From NCBI GenBank assembly GCA_020698575.1, contig CM036243.1, positions 4,661,649 to 4,725,648 of the forward strand: a DNA stretch of 64,000 nt. Reading direction: 5' to 3'. The notes under the pieces were generated by a model. The model searched no databases, was not told the DNA's origin, and saw only the letters and a program-made list of their open reading frames with translations. The first letter of the stretch is position 1. Every line of letters begins with the position of its first letter. Of this stretch, positions 1 to 10,836 are shown one piece after another. The DNA comes from Bostrychus sinensis (lineage: Eukaryota > Chordata > Actinopteri > Gobiiformes > Eleotridae). The position numbers and the translations under genes were made by a program.

Positions 1-1285
1 CCATCAGTAAAAGAATTCTTCCTTGACTATGGGAGAGGGGGATTGATAACCTGTCTGTTACTGTCAGCTACCAGTCCAGCCATTCATACATGCCTGCTCC
101 ATCCCAAACTCCACCGCAGCAGCAGAACCATCAGCCTCCTCAACCTCTTCCATCTCATCCTCTTCACCACCATCACTGTCTAGGCTCCGGGGGTAGAATT
201 AACCTAATCTATCATTCTCTCCCTTCATTTCTCTACCTGCCAGGCTCTTTCGCCAAAGTTTATTAGAAATTCACACTCACAGTTAGGGAAGAAGTTTGTT
301 CCTACTCTTTTGCAGGGTTTCCCCCCAATTTATCTATCTTATTTTCTTTATTAAAACATTTATCCAATTTATTGCATTTTATTAAGATTTAGAATTTAAG
401 TAAGTTTGTTTCATATTATTAAAATTCCAGTAAATACCACATTGTATAACTCTTTAGTGTCTACAATTTAGTAGATTATATTCATATATATTTGTAGCAT
501 CAGTAGAATATACTGCAATTTGCATGTATTTATTGGTTCAGACTACTAGGGACAAGATTAGACTATGGAGGACCGCCATAATCTAATGAATGAATGGGAA
601 ACAATGCTTTTGCCCCAGGAAGTTAAGGGTTCAATTCCCCAACATAGCGCCAAGTATCTCCAGCTGCAAACTGTGTCTTTTGTTGCGTGAGTAAAGGCCT
701 AAAAACCTATGCACCTCACATATCCATGCAAATCCTTCACTGTGGCAACCCCTGAAAGAATGAGAGCACTTGAAAGGAGCTTTAACCTATTCCCTTTGTA
801 ACATATAGGCAAAAAATAAGCCAATATATCACTCCAGACAACCTGCAGCACTCCAGACAGCGCTGTGTAATAATGTAAGTTTATCCTATCTGAACAACGA
901 GTCAAATTACCTCTCGCCACAGAATGCTAATCCCGCCTTAATGGGCTTCCCGCGCACCGGCAGCGTCGAGCCCAGCTATAATGCAATTATTGTAAGACAG
1001 GGGAGCAAAATCCACATTTGTGTCGCTGCGTATGATCATTTTATACATATGTGCTGCTCCTAATCCGGCAGATAAACAGTCGTGACCTCCAGATTACACA
1101 CGCATCAGGAGCAAGACTGGCTGGTTCCTGGTGCATCCCACCTCCGCGCAGCAATGGCAGATGAAGCACGATAAATAGAGATAATTAATTTTCCCCAGGT
1201 TAAAAAAATCTTTCATGGGCACCTTTCCCCTCGAGCAATGCGAAAGGACAATGAGCAGAGTGGGAAGTGTACCGAAAATGTGTAA
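1..1285. other. Unique non-coding sequence; possible conserved block at 905-1210
   Basis: I see no exon and no recognisable transposon. The stretch from about 905 to 1210 stands out because it is GC-balanced, non-repetitive and dense in AT-core motifs (TAATGCAATTATTG near 979-992, GATAATTAATTTT near 1177-1189), a texture typical of developmental enhancers. Function is inference only. Confidence 0.3.
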
Positions 1286-2322
1286 TTAAAAGGGATATAT
1301 TATGCAAAATTGACTTTTCTGAGCTTTCTATCATGTTATAGCACCATTCCCTCATCAAACACATACCGGGAGTTGTGATTTGTTTTCTTCAGGCATGTTT
1401 GAGTAACCCTGTATTCTCTGGCGCTGAGTTTCCAAGGCTTCAGAACACTCGGCCCTAATGAACCTCGGCCTCACCCACAAACCTCGACCCACTCCAGGAA
1501 GCCCTGTACATCCATTCTGCTCTCATTCATTTATCCAAAAACAGTGTGCAGCTGTGTTTTCACTGATTTCTCACAGATGTTTTTAATGTTGTAGTTAAAT
1601 GGCATCCTACAAAGGATTTAAGAAGTAAAAGCACTTTTTTATGATTTTGTTCAAAGGAGTGTGACAGAGCTGCCCTTTGCTGGTCTCTTCACCTGTTTCT
1701 TTATGGCACCAGTAGAGTATTTATTAAAAATGTTTTCTTTTAGTCACATAATGTTGCTGTTCTACACTGTGAAAAATATCTGTAGATTTCATGGTAAAAA
1801 TCTGTAAAATCTCAACAGTAAAAGACCGTAATTGATATATCGGTAAAATAATGTTTTGGTAATTTGGTAATTAACTGTAATATTAAAAATAAGGCAAAAT
1901 TGTATTTTTTAGTTTTATTTTTTGTAATGTATACAGTATAGCACTGTTAAAAAAATTAAGTCCAGTGTTTATTACAGTGTAAAACCTTTTTAAAAGATAA
2001 CTTTAAATTTTACAGTAAATGTTGATTAAAATGTAAGCCGCAAACTGTAAAATATACAGTTAATCTATTTTTTGAAAGATTAATAACTTAATTTTACAGT
2101 AAATAATAATAAAAACTCAAGTCAAAAACTGTAAAAACAACAGTTGTAATAATATTATACTGTAAAATGAAATAAACGCCTCTTGTAATTTTTACAGTAG
2201 AATTCTGGCAACCACAGCTGCCAAATTTTTTACCGTAAAATTTACAGATTTTTTTTTTACAGTGTAGTGGTGACCAAAATTGGTTTAAAAAGATAAGTAA
2301 AAGCATAATATATCCTCTTTAA
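1286..2322 (+). mobile_element. TTAA-flanked DNA transposon (piggyBac/Kolobok type), non-autonomous, interrupted
   Basis: Both ends carry TTAA (1286-1289 and 2319-2322), followed by inverted ends of the form TTAAARRGGATATATTATGC. Further copies lie at 25007-25215 (reverse), 45090-45578 and 61088-61635. TTAA duplication is the hallmark of piggyBac and Kolobok superfamilies; sequence alone does not decide between them here. This copy has no transposase frame and is split by a 500-bp MITE at 1765-2264. Without the insert it would be about 535 bp, close to the 548 bp of the 61-kb copy. Confidence 0.8.
1763..2266. mobile_element. TA-flanked MITE (Tc1/mariner-like) nested in the TTAA element
   Basis: The element runs from CACTGTGAAAAATATCTG (1765) to a reverse-complement end finishing ACAGTG (2264), with imperfect inverted repeats of about 36 bp and TA on both sides (1763-1764, 2265-2266). 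The interior is AT-rich and full of TGTAAA/TTTACAG motifs. The related copy at 45.5 kb reads straight through this point (gctgttctagaggtgacc), so the insertion and its TA duplication are shown directly by an empty paralogous site. Confidence 0.85.
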
Positions 2323-2364
2323 GGTAATAAATTAATACTAAAGTAATGTTAAGTGGCAAATATC

Positions 2365-2560
2365 TAGTTTAGTTTAGTTTATTCTTTATTTGTCAGCTAC
2401 AACAACAAATACATTAATTTCACAAGAAATTATAGCTTCCAGCTATTTCTGCAGTCCCCAGGCAGGTAAGCACAACAATAAAACATTTCAGAGTACAAAA
2501 GTTAACATTAATTCATGGTTAAAGTACATACTATATTCCCAAGCAACAACTTAAAATTAA
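2365..2560 (+). repeat. Dispersed repeat, shared with 47300-47415
   Basis: The segment starting TAGTTTAGTTTATTCTTTAT and containing ACAAATACATTAAT, then CTGCAGTCCCC, recurs at 47.3 kb in the same order. It resembles the 3' end of a retroelement, but no coding part is attached, so the class is open. 2560-3110 holds nothing I recognise. Confidence 0.5.
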
Positions 2561-3149
2561 AATAAATTAAAATGCAATAATTAAATTATTTTAAAACAAT
2601 CTGAGAAATAACTTCCAGTGGACTGCAACAAACATCTGCACAACAACAGCTGAAATGAACATTCAGCCTTGGTGGGCTGGGTATAGAGTTAGGATTAAAC
2701 ATGCACCATTTACCAGAAAGTAATTTTAGAAATGTGAAAGAAATGAGCTGTGGAAAATAGGGCCTAATTTGGAATAATGTCTGGGAAAAAAAAAAGTATT
2801 TACACAGAAAAAAAGTCCTTTATATTAGTGGGAATTTGTGTGTTAAATAAAAGCAGATGTTTTATTGGAGATATTTTTGCACTTTGGATGGAATAAAAAA
2901 GTTATATTCAACTGTGCTCTGTCTGTGCGACTTAATCAACCACAGCTGCTGCAGTGTCTACTTTTATTATTTTTGGCAAAAAGTTATGGCATCAATTGTA
3001 TCTATATAAAGGTGTGGAATTGTGTCAAATCATATTGTTCTCGATTGCATGGCATCACTGTGATAACATAAAGAAATACTAGCTTTTTACTGTTTACACT
3101 GAAATTATCTTTAAATGTTCAAACAATTGTGTGTCACTACTGTTTTCTG

Positions 3150-3387
3150 CCTTCACTGTCAGACATCAGAGCTCTCTCAGACTCCAGCCTCTGTCAGTGG
3201 GGACTGTATTGTTCCAAAGCTCAGAACATCTTTTGGACAGTCCAGCTTCTCTGTTAAAGGGCCCAGGCCATGGAACTGTCCTCCCACTGACCTAAAACTG
3301 CAGACTTATATTAACATCTTTAATAAAGATCTAAAACTGTGGCTGAAGTCAGGGAAGAGCTGCTCACATGATAATGGAAATATATGA
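3150..3387 (+). pseudogene. LINE reverse-transcriptase C-terminal fragment
   Basis: The 90-residue frame beginning at 3115 contains, from about residue 35, the pattern RTSFGQSSFSVKGPRPWN followed by an acidic/lysine-rich helix ending near a stop. This is the C-terminal tail seen in many L2/CR1/Rex1-like non-LTR reverse transcriptases, where a TSFGxxSFSxxGPxxWN motif precedes the last helix. The first 30 residues do not fit and are probably read-in. Only the last 60 or so residues of a roughly 900-residue protein remain, as expected for a 5'-truncated LINE copy. No target-site duplication was found. The clade cannot be settled from so short a piece. Confidence 0.7.
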
Positions 3388-3488
3388 CAATGTGCCTTAT
3401 TTCTTTATTTTCGTTTTCATTTTAAACTTATACTATACTTATGCAGTACTTTTGCGGTAACATTTTACTACTGATATACTGTACTAAC

Positions 3489-4457
3489 TAAGGGTGCTCC
3501 GATCGATCGGCCGCCGATCATGATCGGCGATCATGGCTAAAAATAGAGTGATCGGTGATTGGTAAAATGGGCCGATCAGAAGGGCCGATCAAATTACAAT
3601 AAACACGCGAGGCTCTCACATTTACTGTCCTGCAACTCCGGTTTGATTAAACAGCAGTAGCGTTATTTTAGCAGTTTTTAAGTTAAGCCCTGGTTATAAC
3701 TAACACAAACCTGCCCTGGAGCTGCTGCTTTGTGTCCCCGCTGTGTCCCCGCCTGCTTTAGGAGCGCACGGGACAGAACCGAGGCGCAGCAGTGCGTGTA
3801 TTTGCAAACACCAACGTAAATAGAGCTACAGCTAACCCGCTAACAGTTACGTTAAAAGGATTAAGAAAGTTCAGAGTCTGCCTGTGTCTTGTTGCGCGGA
3901 GAAAACTGTGCGTTTTGTGGCTTAAACTGCACCAAATGGCTGCTAATGGAAAGAGAAAGTAAAAAGGCAGCCCATGTGTCCGTGTGTCTGAGAGGAGCAC
4001 CTTTCATCGTTGTCTTCTCTGCTCTCTTTGCACGTTTTCTTCATTCAGACGTTGTCAAAACTGTCAGCAGGAGCTGTCTGCTCTTTAGTCCACTGTGTTT
4101 CAACCTGGTTGCTTACGCGGACACAGGCGCTGCACCCGCGGACTCGCATTAAAGGAACCAATTAAGAACAGCTGATTTTTACATCGGAGCATTCAAACAA
4201 AGCCACAGACACTGGGCACACATTAAAGACCAATAATGCAACAAAACCTCCTCTAAAACAAAAATAAGTAGAATTTTGTTGTTCTTTTATATTTACAAAG
4301 GCTACAGTATTTTTCAAATGGAACTAATAATAGCCTGCATACAATACATTACTACATTGAAGACCACGTGATCGGTATCGGCTATGATCGGTAGCGGCCG
4401 ATCACAGCAGAGGCTGATCGGTGATCGGCCTCAAAAACCCTGATCGGAGCACCCTTA
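3489..4457. mobile_element. hAT non-autonomous transposon, 969 bp
   Basis: The inverted termini are TAAGGGTGCTCCGATC on both sides. They are bounded by a perfect 8-bp target-site duplication GTACTAAC (3481-3488 and 4458-4465), the hAT hallmark. The outer 90 bp on each side are packed with GATCGG/CCGATC in both orientations, probably subterminal transposase-binding repeats. The GC-rich middle has a short frame starting MAANGKRK at about 3935 that stops at once. It could be a relic of a first exon, but this is weak. The 87- and 80-residue frames inside show no family motif. Confidence 0.92.
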
Positions 4458-4465
4458 GTACTAAC

Positions 4466-5640
4466 CCTTTTCAAAAGCCTCCTATGACAGGTGTTGAGAA
4501 TTAGCATTTGTAAAACACTCAAATGCATCTGGTTTGTCCAAATGCAATGTTCATATCCAATAAATAATGATAAGAAAAAGAAGAATAAGAAAATAAAGCA
4601 GCCAATATTGTTCTTGAATTGTATTGAAATAAATGTCGAGTATCATTGCAAAACCACTAAAGTACGACGTACCACACCCGCAATGCACTTGGTATAAACT
4701 GGAGTCTACAATAAATGTACAGGCCTTAAAAATGTATTTAAAAATTACCCAAAAAATCTACCTCCTTTCAGTAATCAGAGTATTTGTAATGCGTTTCTTT
4801 CACCTCTGACGACGATAGAGCTGACACTGATGGTCTTGCTGTAGACCGTTGGCGTTTCCCAAGACTCCCCAACATCCTCATTAACCAGCGGCCAGCCTAC
4901 ACGCTTAACACGTGTTAGCGTATTTTTGCATCTTGTGTTCTTAAAGTGCACCTGCTCGCTCACTTGTTCGCTGCAGTAGTGGCTGTGTGTGTGTGTGTAT
5001 AAGGCAGAGCGGCGCCGTCAGCCTACACACTAAACAAACGCATGAAAATTCATAAGGACCTGGCGACGCCTACTCACAAATACTAAAAATACTGGAGTTG
5101 AGCCTAGTCAAAGCTGCAGAGAGAGGGAGAATAAAAAAACACAAGAAGAAGGGAGATGAATCGAGTGAAAATGGCAGAGGAGGAGGCAGAGGAGAAGAGA
5201 AATAGGTGTAACATGAAGCGAGGAAAGAAGAAGCAATAATAGTTACATCAACAGCAGCCAAGTTGGAGCAGCTATTCTGGGCCTGCAGCGGTCAGTGTGT
5301 GTACGAGGAGAGCCACTGTTTCTCTGGATACTGAGAGGAGCTTTTAAAACCGATTAGTCTTTTTCTCATTGGAGTCTGCCGGCGAGTGTATGTCAGCCCA
5401 AAGTCAAAGAGATTTAGTTTAGACTGGTGGCAAAATGTGAAAAAAAATCACATAAGTGGGGATGGAGAGTTAGCAGCTGTCATCCATGTTTTTTATGTTA
5501 ATATGTAGTATACTGAACATATCTGAGGTGGATAAGACTTGATTTAGGCATTTGTTTGTTTTTTATTTAAAAAAAAAAGACGGCCGCTTTATCAAAATTA
5601 GATATTTTCAGTAAAATTCACTATCTAGTCATTTTGCACA
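4466..5640. other. Non-coding, unassigned
   Basis: No exon or transposon is recognised. It contains a (GT)n run at about 4984-5001 and a purine-rich stretch (GAGGAGGAGG-type) near 5110-5240, whose reverse strand gives a spurious proline/leucine-rich frame. Confidence 0.4.
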
Positions 5641-5654
5641 AACTGCCTCACCAT

Positions 5655-5846
5655 TCACCTCAACACCACACTCAATGGAGGTAAGCCACAGGTGCCCTGG
5701 GGCAGACTGATGGAAACGTGGCTGCCATTCTGCGCCAACAGCCTCTCCGACTACTACCAATCACATACAGGCAAGGTGAGTGAAGTGTCTTGCCCAAGGG
5801 CACAACAATGGTATGCGTCCCTACCAACTGAGCTACTGCCACCCCA
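5655..5846 (-). repeat. tRNA-derived SINE, family B, partial
   Basis: On the minus strand this reads as a tRNA-like head (GGTGGCAGTAGCTCAGTTGG, a good A-box), then GGGCAAGACACTTC, then the family body with GGCGCAGAATGGCAGCCACG and CTGCCCCAGGGCACCTG. The family recurs at 19842, 31920, 41405, 46500, 52083 and 58375. It lacks the distal 3' tail. Confidence 0.75.
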
Positions 5847-7620
5847 GTAGCTTCCCGCTGTAGAGAAGATGGCAGGGGTCTGGGTTCGGGGTCTGCCTCC
5901 AGGACTGGCATATAGAGGTGGCACTATTGCTCGTTTCACTGCTTTGACTTGGCATTATGTTCAGGTTAAGCTACTGTTTATTTAGGGAAATTTTACATCC
6001 AGGATCCTGCAGGAGTACCACGCTGGAGGATTAGCTTATTCTGCTATGTTTTAGGTTGATGGCGAAAACCCATGGATGTACAATAACCGCCCTCTCTCCC
6101 CTGATGCCAGTTTTACTAGTGGCCACTCCGTGGAACTGCAGCAAAAAATTCTATGCAGCTCATAAAGGATTTTCCCCATAGATCACAGTAAAAAGAAACC
6201 CCTGGTGTTCGTCTGACAGGGCCTACAGCTGAGAAAATGCTCAGATTTTGTAGTGTTTATTATCTGTTTATACACCATGGACTTTTCCCCCCAATCAAAA
6301 TCTTTAATTTGGTTAAAAAAATAACTTTTTTTGGTTTGTGATGTTACTGCTCTAGCCCACCATCGCGCCCATTGGTGAGAGCCGGTCACATGGTACACGG
6401 AGCAGCACCGCACTTGCTTGAGGGCCACAGTGCGCCTGCTCTATGGGCCGCACAACATGGAAGTAAAAACTTTTTTTGGTGTCATGCACCAAAAAGCACG
6501 GCTGTTGAAAACAACGGCGGTCATGAAGTCATTCACTATCCAGGTCTATAATAACTGTCATGGGGAAACCAGCACACTCAGAAGAGACCCACCCAGACAC
6601 GAGGAGAACATGCAAACTCCACACAGAAAGGCCCCGCACAGCTTCGTGTCGCCAGGTTTGAACAACAGAAGCAACATGGCTCCTGTTGTACACCAGCAGA
6701 TTTCTGAAAGAGTGCTTGAAGAATGTCGTGCCCTTTTTAGCTCAACCCTCGCCGTTTATCCAGGCTTGGAATCCAGCTAAACGAACTAAAATCTGGGCAA
6801 TCTAACTAGTATCAGCAGACACAAGAACTCTAACAATTCTCCAACCCTAACCCTAAACATAAAATTCTTGTCTCACCTCCCAATCAATTTTAAACTATAG
6901 GCCCTTTAGATTTCTATGACATCACATGAACACAATCTATAGAGATCGAAAACCTAAGCCATAATACCACCGTTGAGTGATGAATCTGTCATGTTGGTGG
7001 TCATAGACAGAGTTTCATTAAAAGCAAACAAAGGAGCCTTGAAACAACTCTTTTAACTGCTTTGTCACTCTTGGTGAATATTTATCACACACTAGTAGTA
7101 TCAGAATATTTTTGTGTTAATGTTAACTGGAGTCATTTACATCCTACATTGCTCCATTGTTATGCTATTGAAAATATCTTGTGTGACCACCGATGTGACG
7201 ACACAATCCCGTTCTCTATTGTGCAAAGTAAACACCAAACACAGTGTAGTAACAATGCTAACTTACGTCCAATTCACACTGAATGCGTTGCGTGTCCATT
7301 ATTTGTCCTGTACAACCTCCGTAACACATAGACGCCATTCAAGTCAATGTGGAAGGCCTCTACCTACCTTCAGTTGTTTCTAAAGGCTGCACTAAAGTAA
7401 ACTCATCCCCCACGTCTCAACTCAGAAGGTTGTGGAACTCTGAATTCAACAGTTAGTCGTACAATGTTCTCTCATGCCAATACTTAGATGTTCCGAATAG
7501 CAGTAGCTCACCATGTTTCAGTCTACTGAGTTTTTGTTCCTGCATAAGTTAATAATACAAAATACAACTGTAATTTCTCTGCGCAGCATTACAAATTCAG
7601 TAACATCGCTACACCATCCC
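5847..7620. other. Non-coding, unassigned; part shared with 10.47 kb
   Basis: No exon was identified. About 65 bp at 6652-6720, containing GTTTGAACAACAGAAGCAACATGGCTCC, recurs in diverged form at 10466-10540, so it belongs to a dispersed family of unknown type. The 120-residue frame at 6418-6780 spans this repeat and matches no family I know. CCCTAACCCTAAAC at 6844 is too short to be telomeric. Confidence 0.35.
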
Positions 7621-7624
7621 TTGA

Positions 7625-7700
7625 GAAGTGATTCTCAAACTTTTCACTCCAAGTACCACCTCAGAATATACTGTATTTGTCTTTCCAAGTATCATTTTTA
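7625..7700 (+). repeat. End fragment of a CAGTGGTTC-type hAT
   Basis: AGTGATTCTCAAACTTTTCAC followed by CCAAGTACCACC matches the terminus of a fish hAT family. A similar piece lies at 20993, and a relative (CAGTGGTTCCCAACC) at 28792. No partner end was found nearby. Confidence 0.45.
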
Positions 7701-7869
7701 ATGCACTAAAATAAGCTGAAATCTCAATGAGGCCAAGTGTAAAGGGGGAAAATAGGGATTAACCCTGAAAATATAAGGCCAAAATAGGAACTATACCAGC
7801 AGTAAGCAAAGACAAAAACTGAACCAAGAACAATCAAGGAAGGAATCAGGTCCAATCCAGGTTAACTAA

Positions 7870-7871
7870 TC

Positions 7872-7923
<52 letters not shown>
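7870..7923. repeat. (AAT)n microsatellite
   Basis: About 17-18 uninterrupted AAT units. They precede a piece (7924-8010) that resembles a SINE 3' tail, so the array probably grew from a retroposon tail. Confidence 0.9.
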
Positions 7924-8029
7924 GATTGAATTTACTTTACAAGCTGCTCAACCTCCTTAAAACACTTTACACTTTACAAATAAAACAAGAATAAAACTGG
8001 CTCTAAATAAAACTAAAGCAGGCAAAGTG

Positions 8030-8270
8030 GTTTGTGCTTTTGACTCACAGCAAGAAGTTCCTGGACTGTGTGGGGCCTTTCTGTGTGGAGTTTGCACCTT
8101 TTTCCCATCAACATCAAAAACATGCACAACAGGCTAATCCTCCAGCTAGGTACTCCTGACCAGGATCCTGGCTCAGATCAGGAGAAGTGTCTTTGGGTGC
8201 TCTACTGGGGTCCTGATAGGTTGCCCCAACAGCACTGAAGGATGAGTTAAATGCAAAGAAAAAATGAGTA
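8030..8270 (+). repeat. tRNA-like SINE, family A
   Basis: The order is: tRNA-like head (TTTGACTCACAGCAAGAAGTTCCTGG), GGCCTTTCTGTGTGGAGTTTGC, ATCAAAAACATGCACAA, CTAGGTACTCCTGACC, and an end near GAGTTAAATGCAAAG. This copy is uninterrupted. It therefore gives the empty-site sequence for the copy at 51931-53870, which is broken by a SINE and a LINE. Confidence 0.75.
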
Positions 8271-8289
8271 TATGTAACCCAGGGTTACA

Positions 8290-10160
8290 TAGCCTTGTTA
8301 AGTATAGGCCTAAAAAAAAAAAAAAAAAGAATCAACAGACAATAAATAAGTCATTAATTTAAATAATAAAAATTTAAATTAAGAATATTTTATTTCATGC
8401 AATAATATTTCATTTGGTTGAAAAAACATGTTAAAAGGGTTAAAAGTTGTAAATTCATGTGTTATTGTATCATTTTACGTTTTAATATGGTTAAAATGGT
8501 GTTAGACGCTTATTTTGAAAAGGCATGCTGCTGCGTGGCCCATGTGATTAGCAACAGCCAATCGGATCGTTGTGTCTGTCTCTGTGTCAAAACGAGGGAG
8601 AAACGCTGCCATTTCACGCAGAGCTGCTGCTAAAAAAAACAAAACAGTGAAGAGTCTTAAGAGCTGTATTTTTTTTTCTGCATGGTTGTGGAGTTTTGTT
8701 TTTTTAACCTGCCCTTGCCTGGGAAACATTTTGTACTTTACTGACCGGGACTTGGTGAGTGTGTCAAATGTATTTTATATTGTGCAAGTAATTTTGGTTA
8801 TCTGATATTGCGCATTTAATGAAAATGGAAAGCTAAGGTTTGGATTTCTGTTGTTTTACGTTGAAATTGCGATTATTATTGGTGCTAACTTGAGGTGCGG
8901 CCGTAAGTTCAATGCCCCGACTCGTCTCTGTCCGCCATTACGGGGAGTGCACCCTCTGAACGAGTACCGATGTTTTAGACTACATGGTGTTTATTTTACT
9001 CATTTTTACATACTTTATGTTGTTTATGGTAGGCCATTAAGGTTGGTTGGAGAAATATTGAGAGAATACTGGACTTAAGGAACACGTGTGGGGAAACAAG
9101 ATGGCGAGCTGCCCATGGACCTGTTGAACCGTGCTTTAGCCAGGACCGAAACGCCCTCTGCTGGACATTGCATGGTTTTCATCTAAACTGGTAGGATTTA
9201 CCCTCACTTCACTGCAAACAGCAGTGCTTCTTGGACGAATACAGGATTAACGATTCCGGACTACCAAAGAGTCACAGCTAAAGAAAAGGATAGACATTTA
9301 ATCTGTGCTAAACACATTTATTCAGTCTTTTGCTGAATTATTTTGAGTTTTGTACATTTTATACTCTTGTTTTATTTTCTAACAATATATTGTAATGTTG
9401 TATTGTAGTAATTTTCTTGGTCGAACTAAGCAAGTAATGGTTGAAACTTAAAAAGGGGGAAATTAAAACTTGCTTAGATCTTGAACTAAAGAATTAAATT
9501 AGATTTCAAGGAACACTAAGTTAACTCAAATAGATTCAAAGAACAAACTTGAACTTAGCACAAAGAACAACTTAACTTAGATTGGAAATAAATCCTTTTA
9601 AATCCAAATAATAGGTTTTAAATAAAATAGGGATTGATAAACTAAACCACTCAACCAACAAAACAAAAAGAGGGGAGTTTTCATTGTCCCTCTTAAAGGT
9701 GGTATAAAGCAACCTTGAAAATTCTATGTCAATTGTATGATTTTTGTTCTGTTATGTCAACAAATTACAAGCCGGCAAGTTAAACATTTCATATGGTCTG
9801 TGGTCTTTAATGCACTTACACCTTACTGCTCTCTTAGCCGAACCTAGTACTGGTCCAATTACACTGTAACTACCACATAGGTGTTATATATACCCTACCT
9901 GAGTTACCTTAAATAACTCCCGAGTACCACTAGAAGAGGCCCACATATCAACAGTGGCACCTGCACCACAGTTTTAGAGCCCCTGCCCTGGAATATCTCT
10001 AGAACATAACACCCAGTGAGCCGCAGGAGGCTGAATTACGCCCCTGCTCTGCTTCTGAGAGTAAGTTACAGAGGATAAACTCTTCATTTCTTCAACGGCG
10101 TCTCATAACACCAGCCTCAAATCATCTGTATTCCATTCCACTGGTGTGACCTTGGTTAGA
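8290..10160. other. Unassigned region with promoter-like motifs
   Basis: No coding exon is convincing. Features seen: an A-run at 8312-8328; a CCAAT-type box (AGCCAATCGG) near 8556; GTGAGT after GACTTG near 8755, which would suit a splice donor; CACGTG at 9083-9088; CAAGATGGCG at 9098-9107, a YY1-like motif whose ATG opens only an 8-codon frame; and a purine tract AAAAAGGGGGAAA near 9451. These could be a non-coding first exon or a decayed LTR element. I cannot tell which. Confidence 0.25.
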
Positions 10161-10169
10161 CTTTGTAAA

Positions 10170-10620
10170 GTTGCCACAAAATGACATTCCAGTTACTTTA
10201 GCTCCATTGTAACGAAATACAACGTCTACTGGAAGGCATAACTGTATCGCGCGGTGATTGAGGGCCGCTCTGTGCTTTCCATCTTATCGTCTTTGTCAGG
10301 TTCCCCATCTTTATGGAAATGCGCTTCTAAATCACCGCTGTAGCCCTTTTTTCCTTTTTGTCGAGTTCTGTCTGCGCTCCTGCTCTGTCACCGGACTGTC
10401 TTTGGGCCTGCAGCGCTGACAGATGACGTTTGATTGACACCGCGCTCCGTGTCACCGGGCCCCTGGTTTGAGCAACAAAAGCAACATGGCTCCCGTGTAT
10501 ACGCCGCCGTAAATCTAAAAAGAGACGTGCTCGGAAAGGACGTCATGCGTGACTGATGACAAGCTCCTCACCGCTCTCTCTCTTTCTGCCTTGCGCTCTC
10601 CCATAAACACCACTGCCAGG
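10170..10620. promoter_or_regulatory. Candidate enhancer-like block with PBX/MEIS-type sites
   Basis: Unique GC-balanced sequence between repeats. TGACAG (10417-10422), a CRE-like TGACGT (10424-10429) and TGATTGACA (10431-10439) sit within 23 bp. These match the MEIS (TGACAG) and PBX-HOX (TGATTGAC) consensus sites. Function is inferred from motif clustering only. Part of 10466-10540 is a dispersed repeat shared with 6.65 kb, so the candidate core is 10170-10460. Confidence 0.3.
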
Positions 10621-10815
10621 CTACAGTTATGCTAATAGCACTATGCTAATCAGGGCACTTCCAGGTGCAGAAATAGACGCTGAACATTTAGAGTAAATTT
10701 AGCTTTAATAACCTGGCTAATCACGTCGTTAATGTAACACACAGACACACTCAAGGCGTCGTTGTTGTTCTAATAGAGGCTTTCCACCTGACTGCTGCTG
10801 GAGGGGGAAAGAAAA

Positions 10816-10836
10816 GGGAAAAGGGGGGTGGGGGGG
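10816..10836 (+). other. Potential G-quadruplex
   Basis: GGG-AAAA-GGGGGG-T-GGGGGGG satisfies the G3+N1-7 pattern on the plus strand. A further G5 run lies 8 bp upstream. Confidence 0.5.

Noticed and set aside
6841..6860. CCCTAACCCTAAAC as interstitial telomere repeat
   Set aside because: There are only two imperfect units.
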